Assembly (NCBI GenBank): GCA_947497265.1
Contig: CANMFP010000002.1
Span: 558,001-622,000, forward strand
DNA: 64,000 bases
Direction of reading: 5' to 3'
Source: an uncultured Isoptericola sp.
GTDB lineage: Bacteria; Actinomycetota; Actinomycetes; Actinomycetales; Cellulomonadaceae
Shown: positions 9,626 through 17,578 of the stretch, in pieces
Numbering within the stretch: the first letter of the stretch is position 1
Layout: every line of letters starts with the position of its first letter
Translations under genes and position numbers: made by a program
Notes under the pieces: generated by a model
The model's database searches: none
The model's input: the letters and a program-made list of their open reading frames with translations, nothing else
What the model was told of the DNA's origin: nothing

Positions 9626-10651
9626 TCAGCGCATACCACGGGCGCGCGCGATCGTCAGGACGGCCTTCTCGACCGCGTAGACCGGGTCACGCCCCCCGCC
9701 CTTGACGTCCGCGTCGGCCTGCGCCACCGCCGCGATCGCCGCGGCCAGGCCTTCCGGTGTCCACCGGGAGAGGTCTCGGTTCGCGTTGCGCACCTGCCAC
9801 TCCTGGAGCCCTTGCTCCCGCGCCGTCGTCGAACCACCACGGATCGCCGCGACCCGAGCGAGAGTACGCAGCCGCAGCGCAAGAGCCGCCACGACCGGCA
9901 CCGGGTCCGCCCCGGTGTCCAGGGCGTGCCGCAGGAGCGCCACCGCTGACCCGGCGTCCCCCGCCACGGCGGCGTCCGCCACCTTGAACCCCGTCGCCTC
10001 GACGCGCCCGCCGTAGTAGCGGTCGACGGTCGCCTCCCCGATCGTGCCGGTGGTGTCGGCCACGAGCTGAGCGCACGCCGAGGCGAGCTCGCGCAGGTCG
10101 TTGCCGAGGGCGTCCACCAGGGCACACACGGCCGCGGGCTCAGCCCGCCGCCGAGCAGCGCGCAGCTCACCGGAGACGAACGCCACCTTGTCGGCGTCGC
10201 GACTGATCGCGTCGCACTGCAGAACCGGCGCGCCGGAGGTAGTGATGGCGTCGAGCATCCGTTTGCCGCGGTTGCCGCCGCCGTGCACCACGACGACCAC
10301 GCCCTCCGGGTCAGGGGCCGCGACGTAGTCGACCAGGTCGGCCACCAGGTCCTCCGTGCACGCCTCCGCGCCGCGGACCACCACCACCTTGGCCTCGCCG
10401 AACAACGACGGGCTCGCGGCGACCGTCAGCTCACCGCCGACGTAGGCGGCGGCCTCGAGCTCGACCTTCTCGATCTCCGGGTCGCGCGACCGCGCGAGGT
10501 CCACGACACCGTCGACCGCGCGTTCCGCGAGGAGTCCCTCCGGTCCGCGCACGAGCACGACCGGGGCGAGCGTCGGGTCGTCCCAGGGCCGGGTGTTCGC
10601 CGAGGCCTTCGGGCGCCGCGCTGGGCGAGGACGAGAAGAGGTCGATGGCAC
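9626..10651 (-). CDS. holA: DNA polymerase III subunit delta
   Basis: 341 residues, the usual length. The order of segments fits the clamp-loader delta subunit: VVLVRGPEGLLAERAVD near residue 30, then LFGEAKVVVVRGAEA, the lid region with CDAISRDADKVAFV, a helical collar with ALGNDLRELASACAQLVAD, and the C-terminal YAVEKAVLTIARARG. As in most delta subunits, there is no Walker A motif. HolA opens the beta clamp during loading. GTG 10651 follows CAGGCT (-10) by 6 nt, so a leaderless mRNA is likely. The rpsT-holA convergent pairing is widespread in actinobacteria (normally with comEC nearby, as found here 7 kb away). Confidence 0.92.
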   Translation of the reverse strand: MPSTSSRPRPARRPKASANTRPWDDPTLAPVVLVRGPEGLLAERAVDGVVDLARSRDPEIEKVELEAAAYVGGELTVAASPSLFGEAKVVVVRGAEACTEDLVADLVDYVAAPDPEGVVVVVHGGGNRGKRMLDAITTSGAPVLQCDAISRDADKVAFVSGELRAARRRAEPAAVCALVDALGNDLRELASACAQLVADTTGTIGEATVDRYYGGRVEATGFKVADAAVAGDAGSAVALLRHALDTGADPVPVVAALALRLRTLARVAAIRGGSTTAREQGLQEWQVRNANRDLSRWTPEGLAAAIAAVAQADADVKGGGRDPVYAVEKAVLTIARARGMR

Positions 10652-10723
10652 GGGCCCAGCCTGCCAGACCGCACCGACAGTCGGCGCGGCCCGGCAGGCA
10701 GGGCGAACGGTCGCTCGGACCGG

Positions 10724-13700
10724 TCAGTCCGTGGCGCAGCGCACCCCGTCGAGGTGGAACACCTCGGGCTCGTCGCCGTCGGCACCGCTGCTCAGGTACC
10801 CGAAGGTCGCGGTGTCTCCGCGGACTTCGGTGCCGTCCGGGTCGGCCAGACGGCCGTTCCACGAGGCGTTCCCCGCCGTGACCGTGGCGCCCTCCTGCGT
10901 GACGTCGGCGCTCCACGACCGCGTCACCGACTCGCCGTCACCCAGCTCCCAGGCGAGCTCCCAGCCGTCGATCGCACCCGGACCGAGGTTGGTCACCCAG
11001 ACCTGGGAGTTTGCCCCGCCACCGGGCCACGTGCCGTGCCGGGTGTACGACACCTGGCACGTCGGCGTCGGCGGCTCCCACGCCGTCGCGCCGTCGCCCA
11101 TGTCGGCCGCCCAGGAGGCGTACCAGGCGAGCGCGGCATTCCAGTTGATGGTGGTCTCGTTCGTCGACCACGAGTCGGCGTCGTCGATGTAGCACGCCTG
11201 GGGCGCGCAGCCCTGGAGGTTGGCCTGCGCCACCGGGTCCTCGATGCCCGAGTTCGGGCCACCGGCCACCTTCCCGTCCGGGAAGGGCGGCAGGCGATCG
11301 GCGGAGGCGTACCAACGGCTGTGCATGTTCTGCGAGAAGTGCGATCCGTACGCCGTGACGTACGAGTTGTTGATCGCGTTGCGGCCGAGCACGTAGTCGA
11401 TCGACTCCAGCGCCGCGGCACGGTACTTCTCCTCGCCGGTCAGGTCGAACGCCGTGGCGATGATCACCGCGTTGTTGAGGACCTGGTGGGTCGAGCCCCA
11501 GACGTAGCCCCCCGGGTTGTACGGGTGGCCGAACGGCTCGCCCTGCTGGATCTCCAGGTAGCCGTCCGCGCCCTCCACCACGGAGTCGATGACGTCCCCG
11601 CGGCCGGGCAGGTTGTTCGGCACCGTGGCCAGGTCGAGACGGCCGGCGACAGCCGTCCTGCCCCAGTCGAACCCGGTGGGCGACCAGATGTCTCCCTGGT
11701 CACCGCCGACGTGGTACTCGGACTCCAGGACCGCATCGGCGAACTCTTCCTCACCCGTGGTGAGGAAGAGCTGGGCCGCAGCCCAGTACCGGTCGTCGTC
11801 GAGCTCGTCGTCGTTGTACGGGCCACCACCCGGGTTCGGGTCGAGGTCGTTCGTGTTGGGCGCGAGGATGTCCGGGTGGGCACCCGCGGCCTCCCACGCA
11901 CGCCGGGCGGCGTCGAGCAGCTCGTCGGCGTACGCCGCATCGTGCTCGGCGTACAGGCGGGCGCCCTGGGCGGCGGCGGCGGCGAGGTTGAGCGTGGCCG
12001 CCGTCGAGGGCCGGTGCACGTAGCGCGGCATCGGGTCCTCGTGGGGCAGCGTGTTCAGCCCGGTCCAGGCGATGTCGTGGAGCTTGTGGTGCACCAGCCC
12101 GCCCGCGTCGACCTCGTCGCCGTCGATGGTCATGTCGACGCCGTCGGCCACCTGCATCTTCAGCATCCAGTCGAGGTTCCAGCGCACCTCGTCAAGGACG
12201 TCCGGCACATCGTTGCCTCGCTCGGGGATCACGAGGGTGGAGTCGCCGAGCGCGCCCTCGTTCACCACGCCGGCGTGCAGCGAGCGCTCGTAGGCCGAGA
12301 GCAGCTGGTAGACCGAGATGCCCGAGTTCACGACGTACTTGCCGTGGTCGCCCGCGTCGTACCACCCGCCGGACGCGTCGATGGTGTACCCCTCGGGGCA
12401 GGCCCACCCGTCGGCACCGTAGTGGTCGTCCCCGCCGAGCTGGGGCGAGCCCTGGTGGTCGACGGCACCGGTGGGCGGCAGGCAGGGCACGTCGACGTCG
12501 CCCTGGTTGACGTCGCTGCCGCCGAACTTCGACACGTGACCGGCCGGGCGGACGTACTCCTCCTTGTGCAGCTCGCCGTCGATCTCGATCGGCTCGATCT
12601 CGATGCCCGAGCGCTGCGTGTAGTAGATGCCGAGGGCGTCGGTGCGCAGCCGCTCGTACAGCGACGGCGTGATCTCGAACGGGTACGACTCCTCGCCGTC
12701 GGCAGCCAGGCGGAAGCCGGTGCCCGTCTCGGCGACGTCGCCGAAGTCGATGGTGTGCACGTCCAGGCCCGCCGACTCGTCGAAGCCGGCCGGTTCCGAC
12801 TCGCCGGAGGCGACGACGTCGCCGCCGTCGTCGAGCAGTTCCCACACGACCGGGTCGACCGCTTCCGTCACCAGGGTGGCGTTCTTCGGGCCGTCCGGCA
12901 GGTAGCCGAGCTGGTTCACCCGCACGCGCGGGCCGGTGTCATGCTCGAACTCGGCGACCTCTCCGCCGGTGGTCAGCGAGACCAGTTCCAGGCAGACCTC
13001 GAAGTCGTCCTCGTTGCCGCCGAGCTGGAGCTGGATCTCCGACTCGGCGTCGGCCGCCACCTCGAAGGTCTCGCTGAACGACTGCCCGTCGGGCCGCAGC
13101 GTGACGTCCGCGAAGTAGAGCGGGGGCCACTCGGTCTCGGGGTCGGGAACGATGACGCGGGCCGAGGCCTGCGGCTCGGCGCTCGCGGTCACCGTGACGG
13201 TGTAGGCACGACCGGCCTCGAGGGCGACCCCGCTCTGGCCGACGATGACGTCCCACTGCTCGCCGCCGCCCGGCACGACTCCGCACAGGCGGCCGTCGGA
13301 CTCTGCCAGCGTCACGTCGCCCGCGGTCCACCACGGCTCGAGCCCGTCGAACGTCGGGTTGGCCAGCAGCTCGGCGACCGGGTTGACGTGCACCGACGTC
13401 AGGCACAGCTCGCTGGCGGGTTCGGCACCGGAGAGCTCGAACTGGATCCGCTGCGCGTCGCCGGAGGCCGTGAACGACCACTCGTACTCCTGCGCCTCGG
13501 GCGAGACGGCGAACGCCTCCTGGACGTCGTAGGTCACCTCACCGGCGGCACCGTCGGACTGCACGCTCATCTGCAGGCCGGCCGTGCCGGGTTCGCCGTG
13601 CGCGGTGAAACCGACGGAGTACGTCTCGCCCGCGACGAGGTCGAGGTCGACGAAGTTGCCGAACCGTTCCACCTCCGGGACGCCGAGGCAGAGCTCGCCG

Positions 13701-13882
13701 TCGCTCACCTGGCTGTCGTCGATCCCCCACCACTGGCCGGCCACACCCGGTTCGAACGAACCGTTGGCGACGAGGTTGGGGGCGTCCTCGGCCTGGGCAC
13801 CGATCGGTACCAGGGTGGCGGCGAGGGCGAGTGCTGCTGCGGCGGCCACGACCGGACGGCGTCGTTGCTGTCTTGGTCTCAC
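10724..13882 (-). CDS. Secreted multi-module GH9 cellulase (CBM4-CBM4-Ig-GH9-CBM2)
   Basis: 1052 residues. A Sec signal peptide (RPRQQRRRP, then an Ala-rich core ending GAQA, residues 1-31) is followed by two CBM4/9-type modules (~34-165 and ~166-310; NLVANGSFEPG and LLANPTFDGLEPWW mark their starts), a CelD_N Ig-like domain (~318-415, VRVNQLGYLPDGPK) and a GH9 catalytic domain (~420-930). The catalytic signatures are SGGWYDAGDHGKYV (Asp base), SHFSQNMHSRWY and NETTINWNAALAWYASW (acid Glu). A C-terminal CBM2 (~945-1052, starting CQVSYTRHGTWPGG) completes it. The N-terminal layout resembles Cellulomonas fimi CenC, but the C-terminal CBM2 replaces its extra Ig domains. It should cut beta-1,4-glucan outside the cell. 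GTG start with GAGGAG just upstream. Two operator-like sites lie in its promoter. Confidence 0.95.
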   Translation of the reverse strand: MRPRQQRRRPVVAAAAALALAATLVPIGAQAEDAPNLVANGSFEPGVAGQWWGIDDSQVSDGELCLGVPEVERFGNFVDLDLVAGETYSVGFTAHGEPGTAGLQMSVQSDGAAGEVTYDVQEAFAVSPEAQEYEWSFTASGDAQRIQFELSGAEPASELCLTSVHVNPVAELLANPTFDGLEPWWTAGDVTLAESDGRLCGVVPGGGEQWDVIVGQSGVALEAGRAYTVTVTASAEPQASARVIVPDPETEWPPLYFADVTLRPDGQSFSETFEVAADAESEIQLQLGGNEDDFEVCLELVSLTTGGEVAEFEHDTGPRVRVNQLGYLPDGPKNATLVTEAVDPVVWELLDDGGDVVASGESEPAGFDESAGLDVHTIDFGDVAETGTGFRLAADGEESYPFEITPSLYERLRTDALGIYYTQRSGIEIEPIEIDGELHKEEYVRPAGHVSKFGGSDVNQGDVDVPCLPPTGAVDHQGSPQLGGDDHYGADGWACPEGYTIDASGGWYDAGDHGKYVVNSGISVYQLLSAYERSLHAGVVNEGALGDSTLVIPERGNDVPDVLDEVRWNLDWMLKMQVADGVDMTIDGDEVDAGGLVHHKLHDIAWTGLNTLPHEDPMPRYVHRPSTAATLNLAAAAAQGARLYAEHDAAYADELLDAARRAWEAAGAHPDILAPNTNDLDPNPGGGPYNDDELDDDRYWAAAQLFLTTGEEEFADAVLESEYHVGGDQGDIWSPTGFDWGRTAVAGRLDLATVPNNLPGRGDVIDSVVEGADGYLEIQQGEPFGHPYNPGGYVWGSTHQVLNNAVIIATAFDLTGEEKYRAAALESIDYVLGRNAINNSYVTAYGSHFSQNMHSRWYASADRLPPFPDGKVAGGPNSGIEDPVAQANLQGCAPQACYIDDADSWSTNETTINWNAALAWYASWAADMGDGATAWEPPTPTCQVSYTRHGTWPGGGANSQVWVTNLGPGAIDGWELAWELGDGESVTRSWSADVTQEGATVTAGNASWNGRLADPDGTEVRGDTATFGYLSSGADGDEPEVFHLDGVRCATD

Positions 13883-13895
13883 GCTGTCTCCTCTG

Positions 13896-13909
13896 TGAGA
13901 GCGCTTCCA
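13896..13909. promoter_or_regulatory. LacI/CebR-type operator before the GH9 cellulase gene
   Basis: TGAGAGCGCTTCCA: an imperfect palindrome centred on GC that resembles the CebR box (TGGGAGCGCTCCCA) used by cellobiose-responsive LacI repressors. It sits 14-27 nt upstream of the GTG start and just downstream of the predicted transcription start (about 13918), where a bound repressor would block elongation. No LacI-family gene is in this window, so the regulator is encoded elsewhere. Confidence 0.65.
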
Positions 13910-13924
13910 TCTTTGGACGCCCCG

Positions 13925-13930
13925 AGCCTA
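13925..13930 (-). promoter_or_regulatory. -10 box of the GH9 cellulase gene
   Basis: On the minus strand TAGGCT, with TTCACG (13948-13953) 17 nt upstream as a weak -35. The predicted transcript start is near 13918, giving a leader of about 35 nt that contains the LacI-type operator and the GAGGAG ribosome binding site. Confidence 0.5.
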
Positions 13931-13933
13931 GCG

Positions 13934-13949
13934 CGTGAGACAGATCACG
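13934..13949. promoter_or_regulatory. CRP/Fnr-type palindrome in the GH9 promoter
   Basis: CGTGAGACAGATCACG holds GTGA-N6-TCAC, the core of CRP/GlxR-type operators. It overlaps the predicted -35/-10 spacer (centre near -23 from the inferred start), a position more consistent with repression than activation. A second GTGA-N6-TCAC site occurs at 63925-63940. Confidence 0.5.
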
Positions 13950-14032
13950 TGAACCCGTGCCCGAATGGATTCGATCCTGTGCCCACGCCGCCGCCCCTCC
14001 CCACTCGTGCCGGCCCCCGGTAGCCTGGGCCG

Positions 14033-15172
14033 GTGCCCCGGACCCTCGTCGTCACCAACGACTTCCCCCCGCGTCAGGGCGGTATCGAGACGTTCGTCCA
14101 CGCGATGACCTCCCGGTTCGACCCGGCCGAGGTGGTCGTCCACACGTCCGCCACCCCCGGCCAGGACGCGTTCGACCGCACCCTGCCCTACCCCGTGGTG
14201 CGCGCGGACACCCGCATGCTGCTGCCGACCCCCGCGCGCACCCGCCAGGTGGTGCGGCTCGTCGAGGAGCACGGCTGCGACAGCGTGTGGTTCGGCGCTG
14301 CGGCCCCGCTGGGGCTCATGGCTTCCGCGCTGCGTCGTCGCACCTCCGTGCGCCGCATCGTCGCCACCACCCACGGCCACGAGCTGTGGTGGGCCCGGGT
14401 CCCGGGCACCCGCGCGGCGCTGCGACGCATCGGCCGGGACGTGGACCACCTCACCTACCTCTCGGACCGCACGGTCGACACGCTCGCGGCCGCCGTCGGA
14501 CCGCAGGCCGCGGCGCGCGCCGTCCGCCTCTCCCCCGGCGTCGACCCCGAGACGTTCGCCGGCGCCGACCCGGCCGGGGGCCGGGAGGTGCGCACCCGCT
14601 ACGGGATCCCGCCGGACGCGCCGGTCGTGCTGTGCGCTGCCCGGCTGGTGGAGCGCAAGGGGCAGGACACGCTCGTCCGCGCCCTGCCGGCGGTCCTGCG
14701 CGACGTGCCGGACGCGCGGCTGCTGATCGTCGGGGACGGGCCGGACGCCGACCGCCTGCGCCGGCTCGTCCACGACCGCGACCTGGCTGACCGCGTGGTG
14801 CTCGCCGGCGGGCACCCGCACACGGCGATGCCCTCGTTCTACGCGGCGGCCGACGTCTTCGCAATGCCGTCGCGCAGCCGGCGCGGCGGGCTCGAGGTCG
14901 AGGGCCTGGGCATCGTCTACCTCGAGGCCCAGGCCGCCGGGCTGCCCGTGGTGGTGGGCAGCTCCGGTGGCGCCCCCGACGCGGTGCGCGACGGCAGGAC
15001 CGGGTTCGTCGTCGACGGCACCGACCCGGACGACGTCGCCCGCCGCCTGGTCGAGCTGCTCGCGGACCCGGCCCGGTGCCGACGCATGGGGGCCGACGGG
15101 CCGGGCTGGGTGCGGGGCGCCTGGACCTGGGACCAACGGTTCGACACGCTCCACCGGCTTCTCACGGCCTGA
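14033..15172 (+). CDS. pimB: GT4 mannosyltransferase, PimB type
   Basis: 379 residues. A GT-B glycosyltransferase of family GT4: NDFPPRQGGIETFV near the N-terminus, the linker with RLSPGVDPETF, the nucleotide-binding segment CAARLVERKGQDTLVRAL, and EVEGLGIVYLEAQAAGLPVV, which contains the EX7E motif. The SRSRRGGLEVEGLGIVYLEA stretch is characteristic of actinobacterial PimB, which adds the second mannose to phosphatidylinositol monomannoside in the cell-envelope PIM/LM pathway. GTG 14033 lies exactly 6 nt after a TAGCCT -10 (14021-14026), so it is probably leaderless. Divergent from the GH9 gene. A PimC or other GT4 role cannot be excluded by reading alone. Confidence 0.8.
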   Translation: MPRTLVVTNDFPPRQGGIETFVHAMTSRFDPAEVVVHTSATPGQDAFDRTLPYPVVRADTRMLLPTPARTRQVVRLVEEHGCDSVWFGAAAPLGLMASALRRRTSVRRIVATTHGHELWWARVPGTRAALRRIGRDVDHLTYLSDRTVDTLAAAVGPQAAARAVRLSPGVDPETFAGADPAGGREVRTRYGIPPDAPVVLCAARLVERKGQDTLVRALPAVLRDVPDARLLIVGDGPDADRLRRLVHDRDLADRVVLAGGHPHTAMPSFYAAADVFAMPSRSRRGGLEVEGLGIVYLEAQAAGLPVVVGSSGGAPDAVRDGRTGFVVDGTDPDDVARRLVELLADPARCRRMGADGPGWVRGAWTWDQRFDTLHRLLTA

Positions 15173-15249
15173 CGCCGGGAAGCCGGCGCGCGCCTGACAC
15201 AGCGTGGACTTCCGCTGCTGTCGCCCCGCGCACGTGGTTGCATGATCCG

Positions 15250-17445
15250 GTGGACCGCTACCTCGCCGCCGCGCCGACCTTCGCCGCCCGCCGCACGCGG
15301 CTGCTGGGTCGCGAGCACGAGGTCCAGGCGGTCCTGGAAGCCGTCGACGCGGCCAGCCAGTCCGTCGTGACCATCACCGGCGTCGGCGGGTCCGGCAAGA
15401 CGTCCCTCGCCGTCGAGGTCGGTCACCTGCTCGCCGGTCAGTTCGGGCGTCGATGGTTCGTCGACCTCACGGTCGTCGACCAGTCCGAGGACGTCGTGGT
15501 GCACGTGCTGCACGAGGTCGGGCTGCGCTCCTCGCTGGGCGACCCGCACGACGTCCTCGCGGCGGAGCTGCGCAGCGGGCCCGCCCTGATCGTCCTCGAC
15601 AACTGCGAGCACGTCCTCGACGCCGCGGCCCACCTCGTCGGCATGGTCGCGGCGGCGTGCCCCGAGCTGACGATCGTCGCGACGAGCCGGCGTCCCCTGG
15701 ACGTTCCGGGCGAACGCCGGCTCGGCCTCGGTCCGCTGCCGCTGACCGACGACGGCGAGCCCGGCCCGGCGGTACGGCTGCTGGCCGCACGGGCGAACGC
15801 CGTCGGAGCCCGGGTGGACCCGAGGGGACCGGAGGGCGCCGCTCTGCTCTCCGTGTGCCGGCGGCTCGACGGGCTCCCCCTGCCGCTCGTCCTGGCCGCC
15901 ACGCAGCTGCGCACCATGACGCCGGCCGAGCTCGACGCCGGCCTCGCCGAGCGATTGCGGCTGCCCGCGATGCGCGGCGGCACCGCCCACCAGCGCACGA
16001 TGACCGCCTCGCTCGACTGGAGCCTGGCGCTCCTGACCGACGACACCACCGATCTCTACCGGCGGCTCGGCACGTTCGTGGGTGGCTTCGACGCCTCGCT
16101 GGCCGGTGCGGTCTGCCCGCCCGGCTCCTCGCCGGCACAGGTCGTGGCGGGCCTCGCCGAGCTCGTCGACCACTCGCTGCTGGCCGTCGACACCACCGGT
16201 GCCACGACGCGCTACCGCATGCTCGCCGTCGTCCGCGAGCACGCCCGGGCCTGCCTGGACGACGCGGCTCGCGTCGAGGTGACCGCCGCGCACCGCCAGG
16301 CCGTGCTGGCCCGGATCTCCGCACAGCGCGACCGTGACCGCTACTTCTCCCCGGAGCAGATCCACGAGCTCGAGGAGCTGCACGACGACATCGTCGCGGC
16401 CATCGACAGCGCCATCGCCTGCCGCGACGCCCCCACCCTGGTCGGTCTGCTCACCGGCACGATCCGCTTCTGGCGGGTGACGGGTCGGATCCGGTTCGGG
16501 CTGGATCGCAGCAAGGCCGCCATCGCCGTCCTCGACGGCGCCGGGCGTGCCGTCCTGGAGTACATGCTCGCGGACCAGGAGCGCATCCTCGGCCTCCTCG
16601 ACGACGCGGCCGAGCACGCGCGCGACGCCCTCGAGAAGATCCGTCGTCGCGGTGAGCCGGCCTCCTGGCTGCCCTTCGCCCTGGGGGTCAGCGGAGACGT
16701 CGCGGCCGCCCAGGGGCGGTTCGACGACGCCCGCGACGCATACCGGCAGGTGCGGGAGCTGTACGACCCGCAGACGGACCCCCGCCTGCACGCTCTCTGG
16801 TGCGCCAACCTGGGCGGGATCGAGCTCGAGGCCGGCGAGGACGCCGTCGCGGAACCGCTGCTGGAGGAGGCCCGGGAGATCTTCGCGGTCCACCCTCCGG
16901 TCTGGCTGGCGGGCCGCGTCCGCGGGCACCTCGGGGTCCTGGCTCGACGCCGCGGCGACTTCGGTGCGGCCGCGACGCTCCTGCTCGAAGGGCTCGACGA
17001 CCTGGCGCCGTACCACGCGCTCGCCGAGGCCGCTCCCCTGGTCGACGAGCTGGCGCTCGTCCTGGGGGCCACCGGTAGGGTGCGGGACGCGAGCGACTGC
17101 CACCGCGCCGCGGCGGAGATGCGTCGCCGCATCGGCTCCGCCGAGCCTGGGGACACCGAGACGATGGGCGGTCAACCGGCGCTCTCGATCGCGGAGGTGG
17201 TGGCGCTGGGCCGTCGCACGACGACCCTCAGGCGTGGCGCGGCCGTCCTCACCCCGCGCGAGCTCGAGGTGGCCGAGCTCGTGGCCGAGGGCCTCACGAA
17301 CCCGCAGATCGCCGAGCGCCTCGTCATCTCCCCCGGCACGGCTCGGACGCACGTCGAGCGGATCCGCACCAAGCTGGGCGTCGGCTCGCGTGTCCAGGTG
17401 GCTCGATGGGTGCTCGAAGAATACGTCGAACGACAGACGCGCTGA
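15250..17445 (+). CDS. Large LuxR-family regulator with NB-ARC-like ATPase and TPR region
   Basis: 731 residues. The N-terminal ATPase has Walker A GVGGSGKTSLAV (~45), a Walker B-like ALIVLDNCEHVLD (~115), and STAND-type segments CRRLDGLPLPLVLAA and RTMTASLDWSLALL (~205-260). A long helical TPR-like region follows, and the C-terminal LuxR helix-turn-helix is LTPRELEVAELVAEGLTNPQIA...SPGTARTHVERIRTKLGV. Such STAND regulators oligomerise on an unknown ligand before activating transcription. GTG 15250 is preferred to an ATG at 15076 that would overlap pimB by 97 bp and add a basic, non-conserved stretch; a weak TTGCAT ends 6 nt before it. Nothing nearby reveals the target genes. Confidence 0.82.
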   Translation: MDRYLAAAPTFAARRTRLLGREHEVQAVLEAVDAASQSVVTITGVGGSGKTSLAVEVGHLLAGQFGRRWFVDLTVVDQSEDVVVHVLHEVGLRSSLGDPHDVLAAELRSGPALIVLDNCEHVLDAAAHLVGMVAAACPELTIVATSRRPLDVPGERRLGLGPLPLTDDGEPGPAVRLLAARANAVGARVDPRGPEGAALLSVCRRLDGLPLPLVLAATQLRTMTPAELDAGLAERLRLPAMRGGTAHQRTMTASLDWSLALLTDDTTDLYRRLGTFVGGFDASLAGAVCPPGSSPAQVVAGLAELVDHSLLAVDTTGATTRYRMLAVVREHARACLDDAARVEVTAAHRQAVLARISAQRDRDRYFSPEQIHELEELHDDIVAAIDSAIACRDAPTLVGLLTGTIRFWRVTGRIRFGLDRSKAAIAVLDGAGRAVLEYMLADQERILGLLDDAAEHARDALEKIRRRGEPASWLPFALGVSGDVAAAQGRFDDARDAYRQVRELYDPQTDPRLHALWCANLGGIELEAGEDAVAEPLLEEAREIFAVHPPVWLAGRVRGHLGVLARRRGDFGAAATLLLEGLDDLAPYHALAEAAPLVDELALVLGATGRVRDASDCHRAAAEMRRRIGSAEPGDTETMGGQPALSIAEVVALGRRTTTLRRGAAVLTPRELEVAELVAEGLTNPQIAERLVISPGTARTHVERIRTKLGVGSRVQVARWVLEEYVERQTR

Positions 17446-17547
17446 GCCCACCCGGCGGCGCAGGATGGAGCCAGATCGGGTGCGGGGTTCGAGACGCCGC
17501 GCCCGAGACGGTGCGAGCCGTTCCCCCGGCGGCTCACCTGGCACCAC

Positions 17548-17574
17548 GGTGGCGTCGGCGCTGTCGGCGCCACC
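17548..17574. terminator. Hairpin between convergent LuxR and comEC genes
   Basis: GGTGGCG (17548-17554) pairs with CGCCACC (17568-17574) around a 13-nt loop, 4 nt before the comEC stop. The 133-bp convergent spacer has no other marked structure. Moderate as a shared terminator; no T-tract. Confidence 0.45.
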
Positions 17575-17578
17575 GATG

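Noticed and set aside
10283-14023. A very long plus-strand open frame opposite the GH9 cellulase gene
   Set aside because: It is Val/Arg/Gly/Asp-rich with no domain, and it runs through the signal peptide, CBM and catalytic codons of the real gene; at this GC content antisense frames stay open by chance.
15076-15249. An earlier ATG start for the LuxR/STAND regulator
   Set aside because: It would overlap pimB by 97 nt and add a basic non-conserved stretch; GTG 15250 begins the conserved domain.
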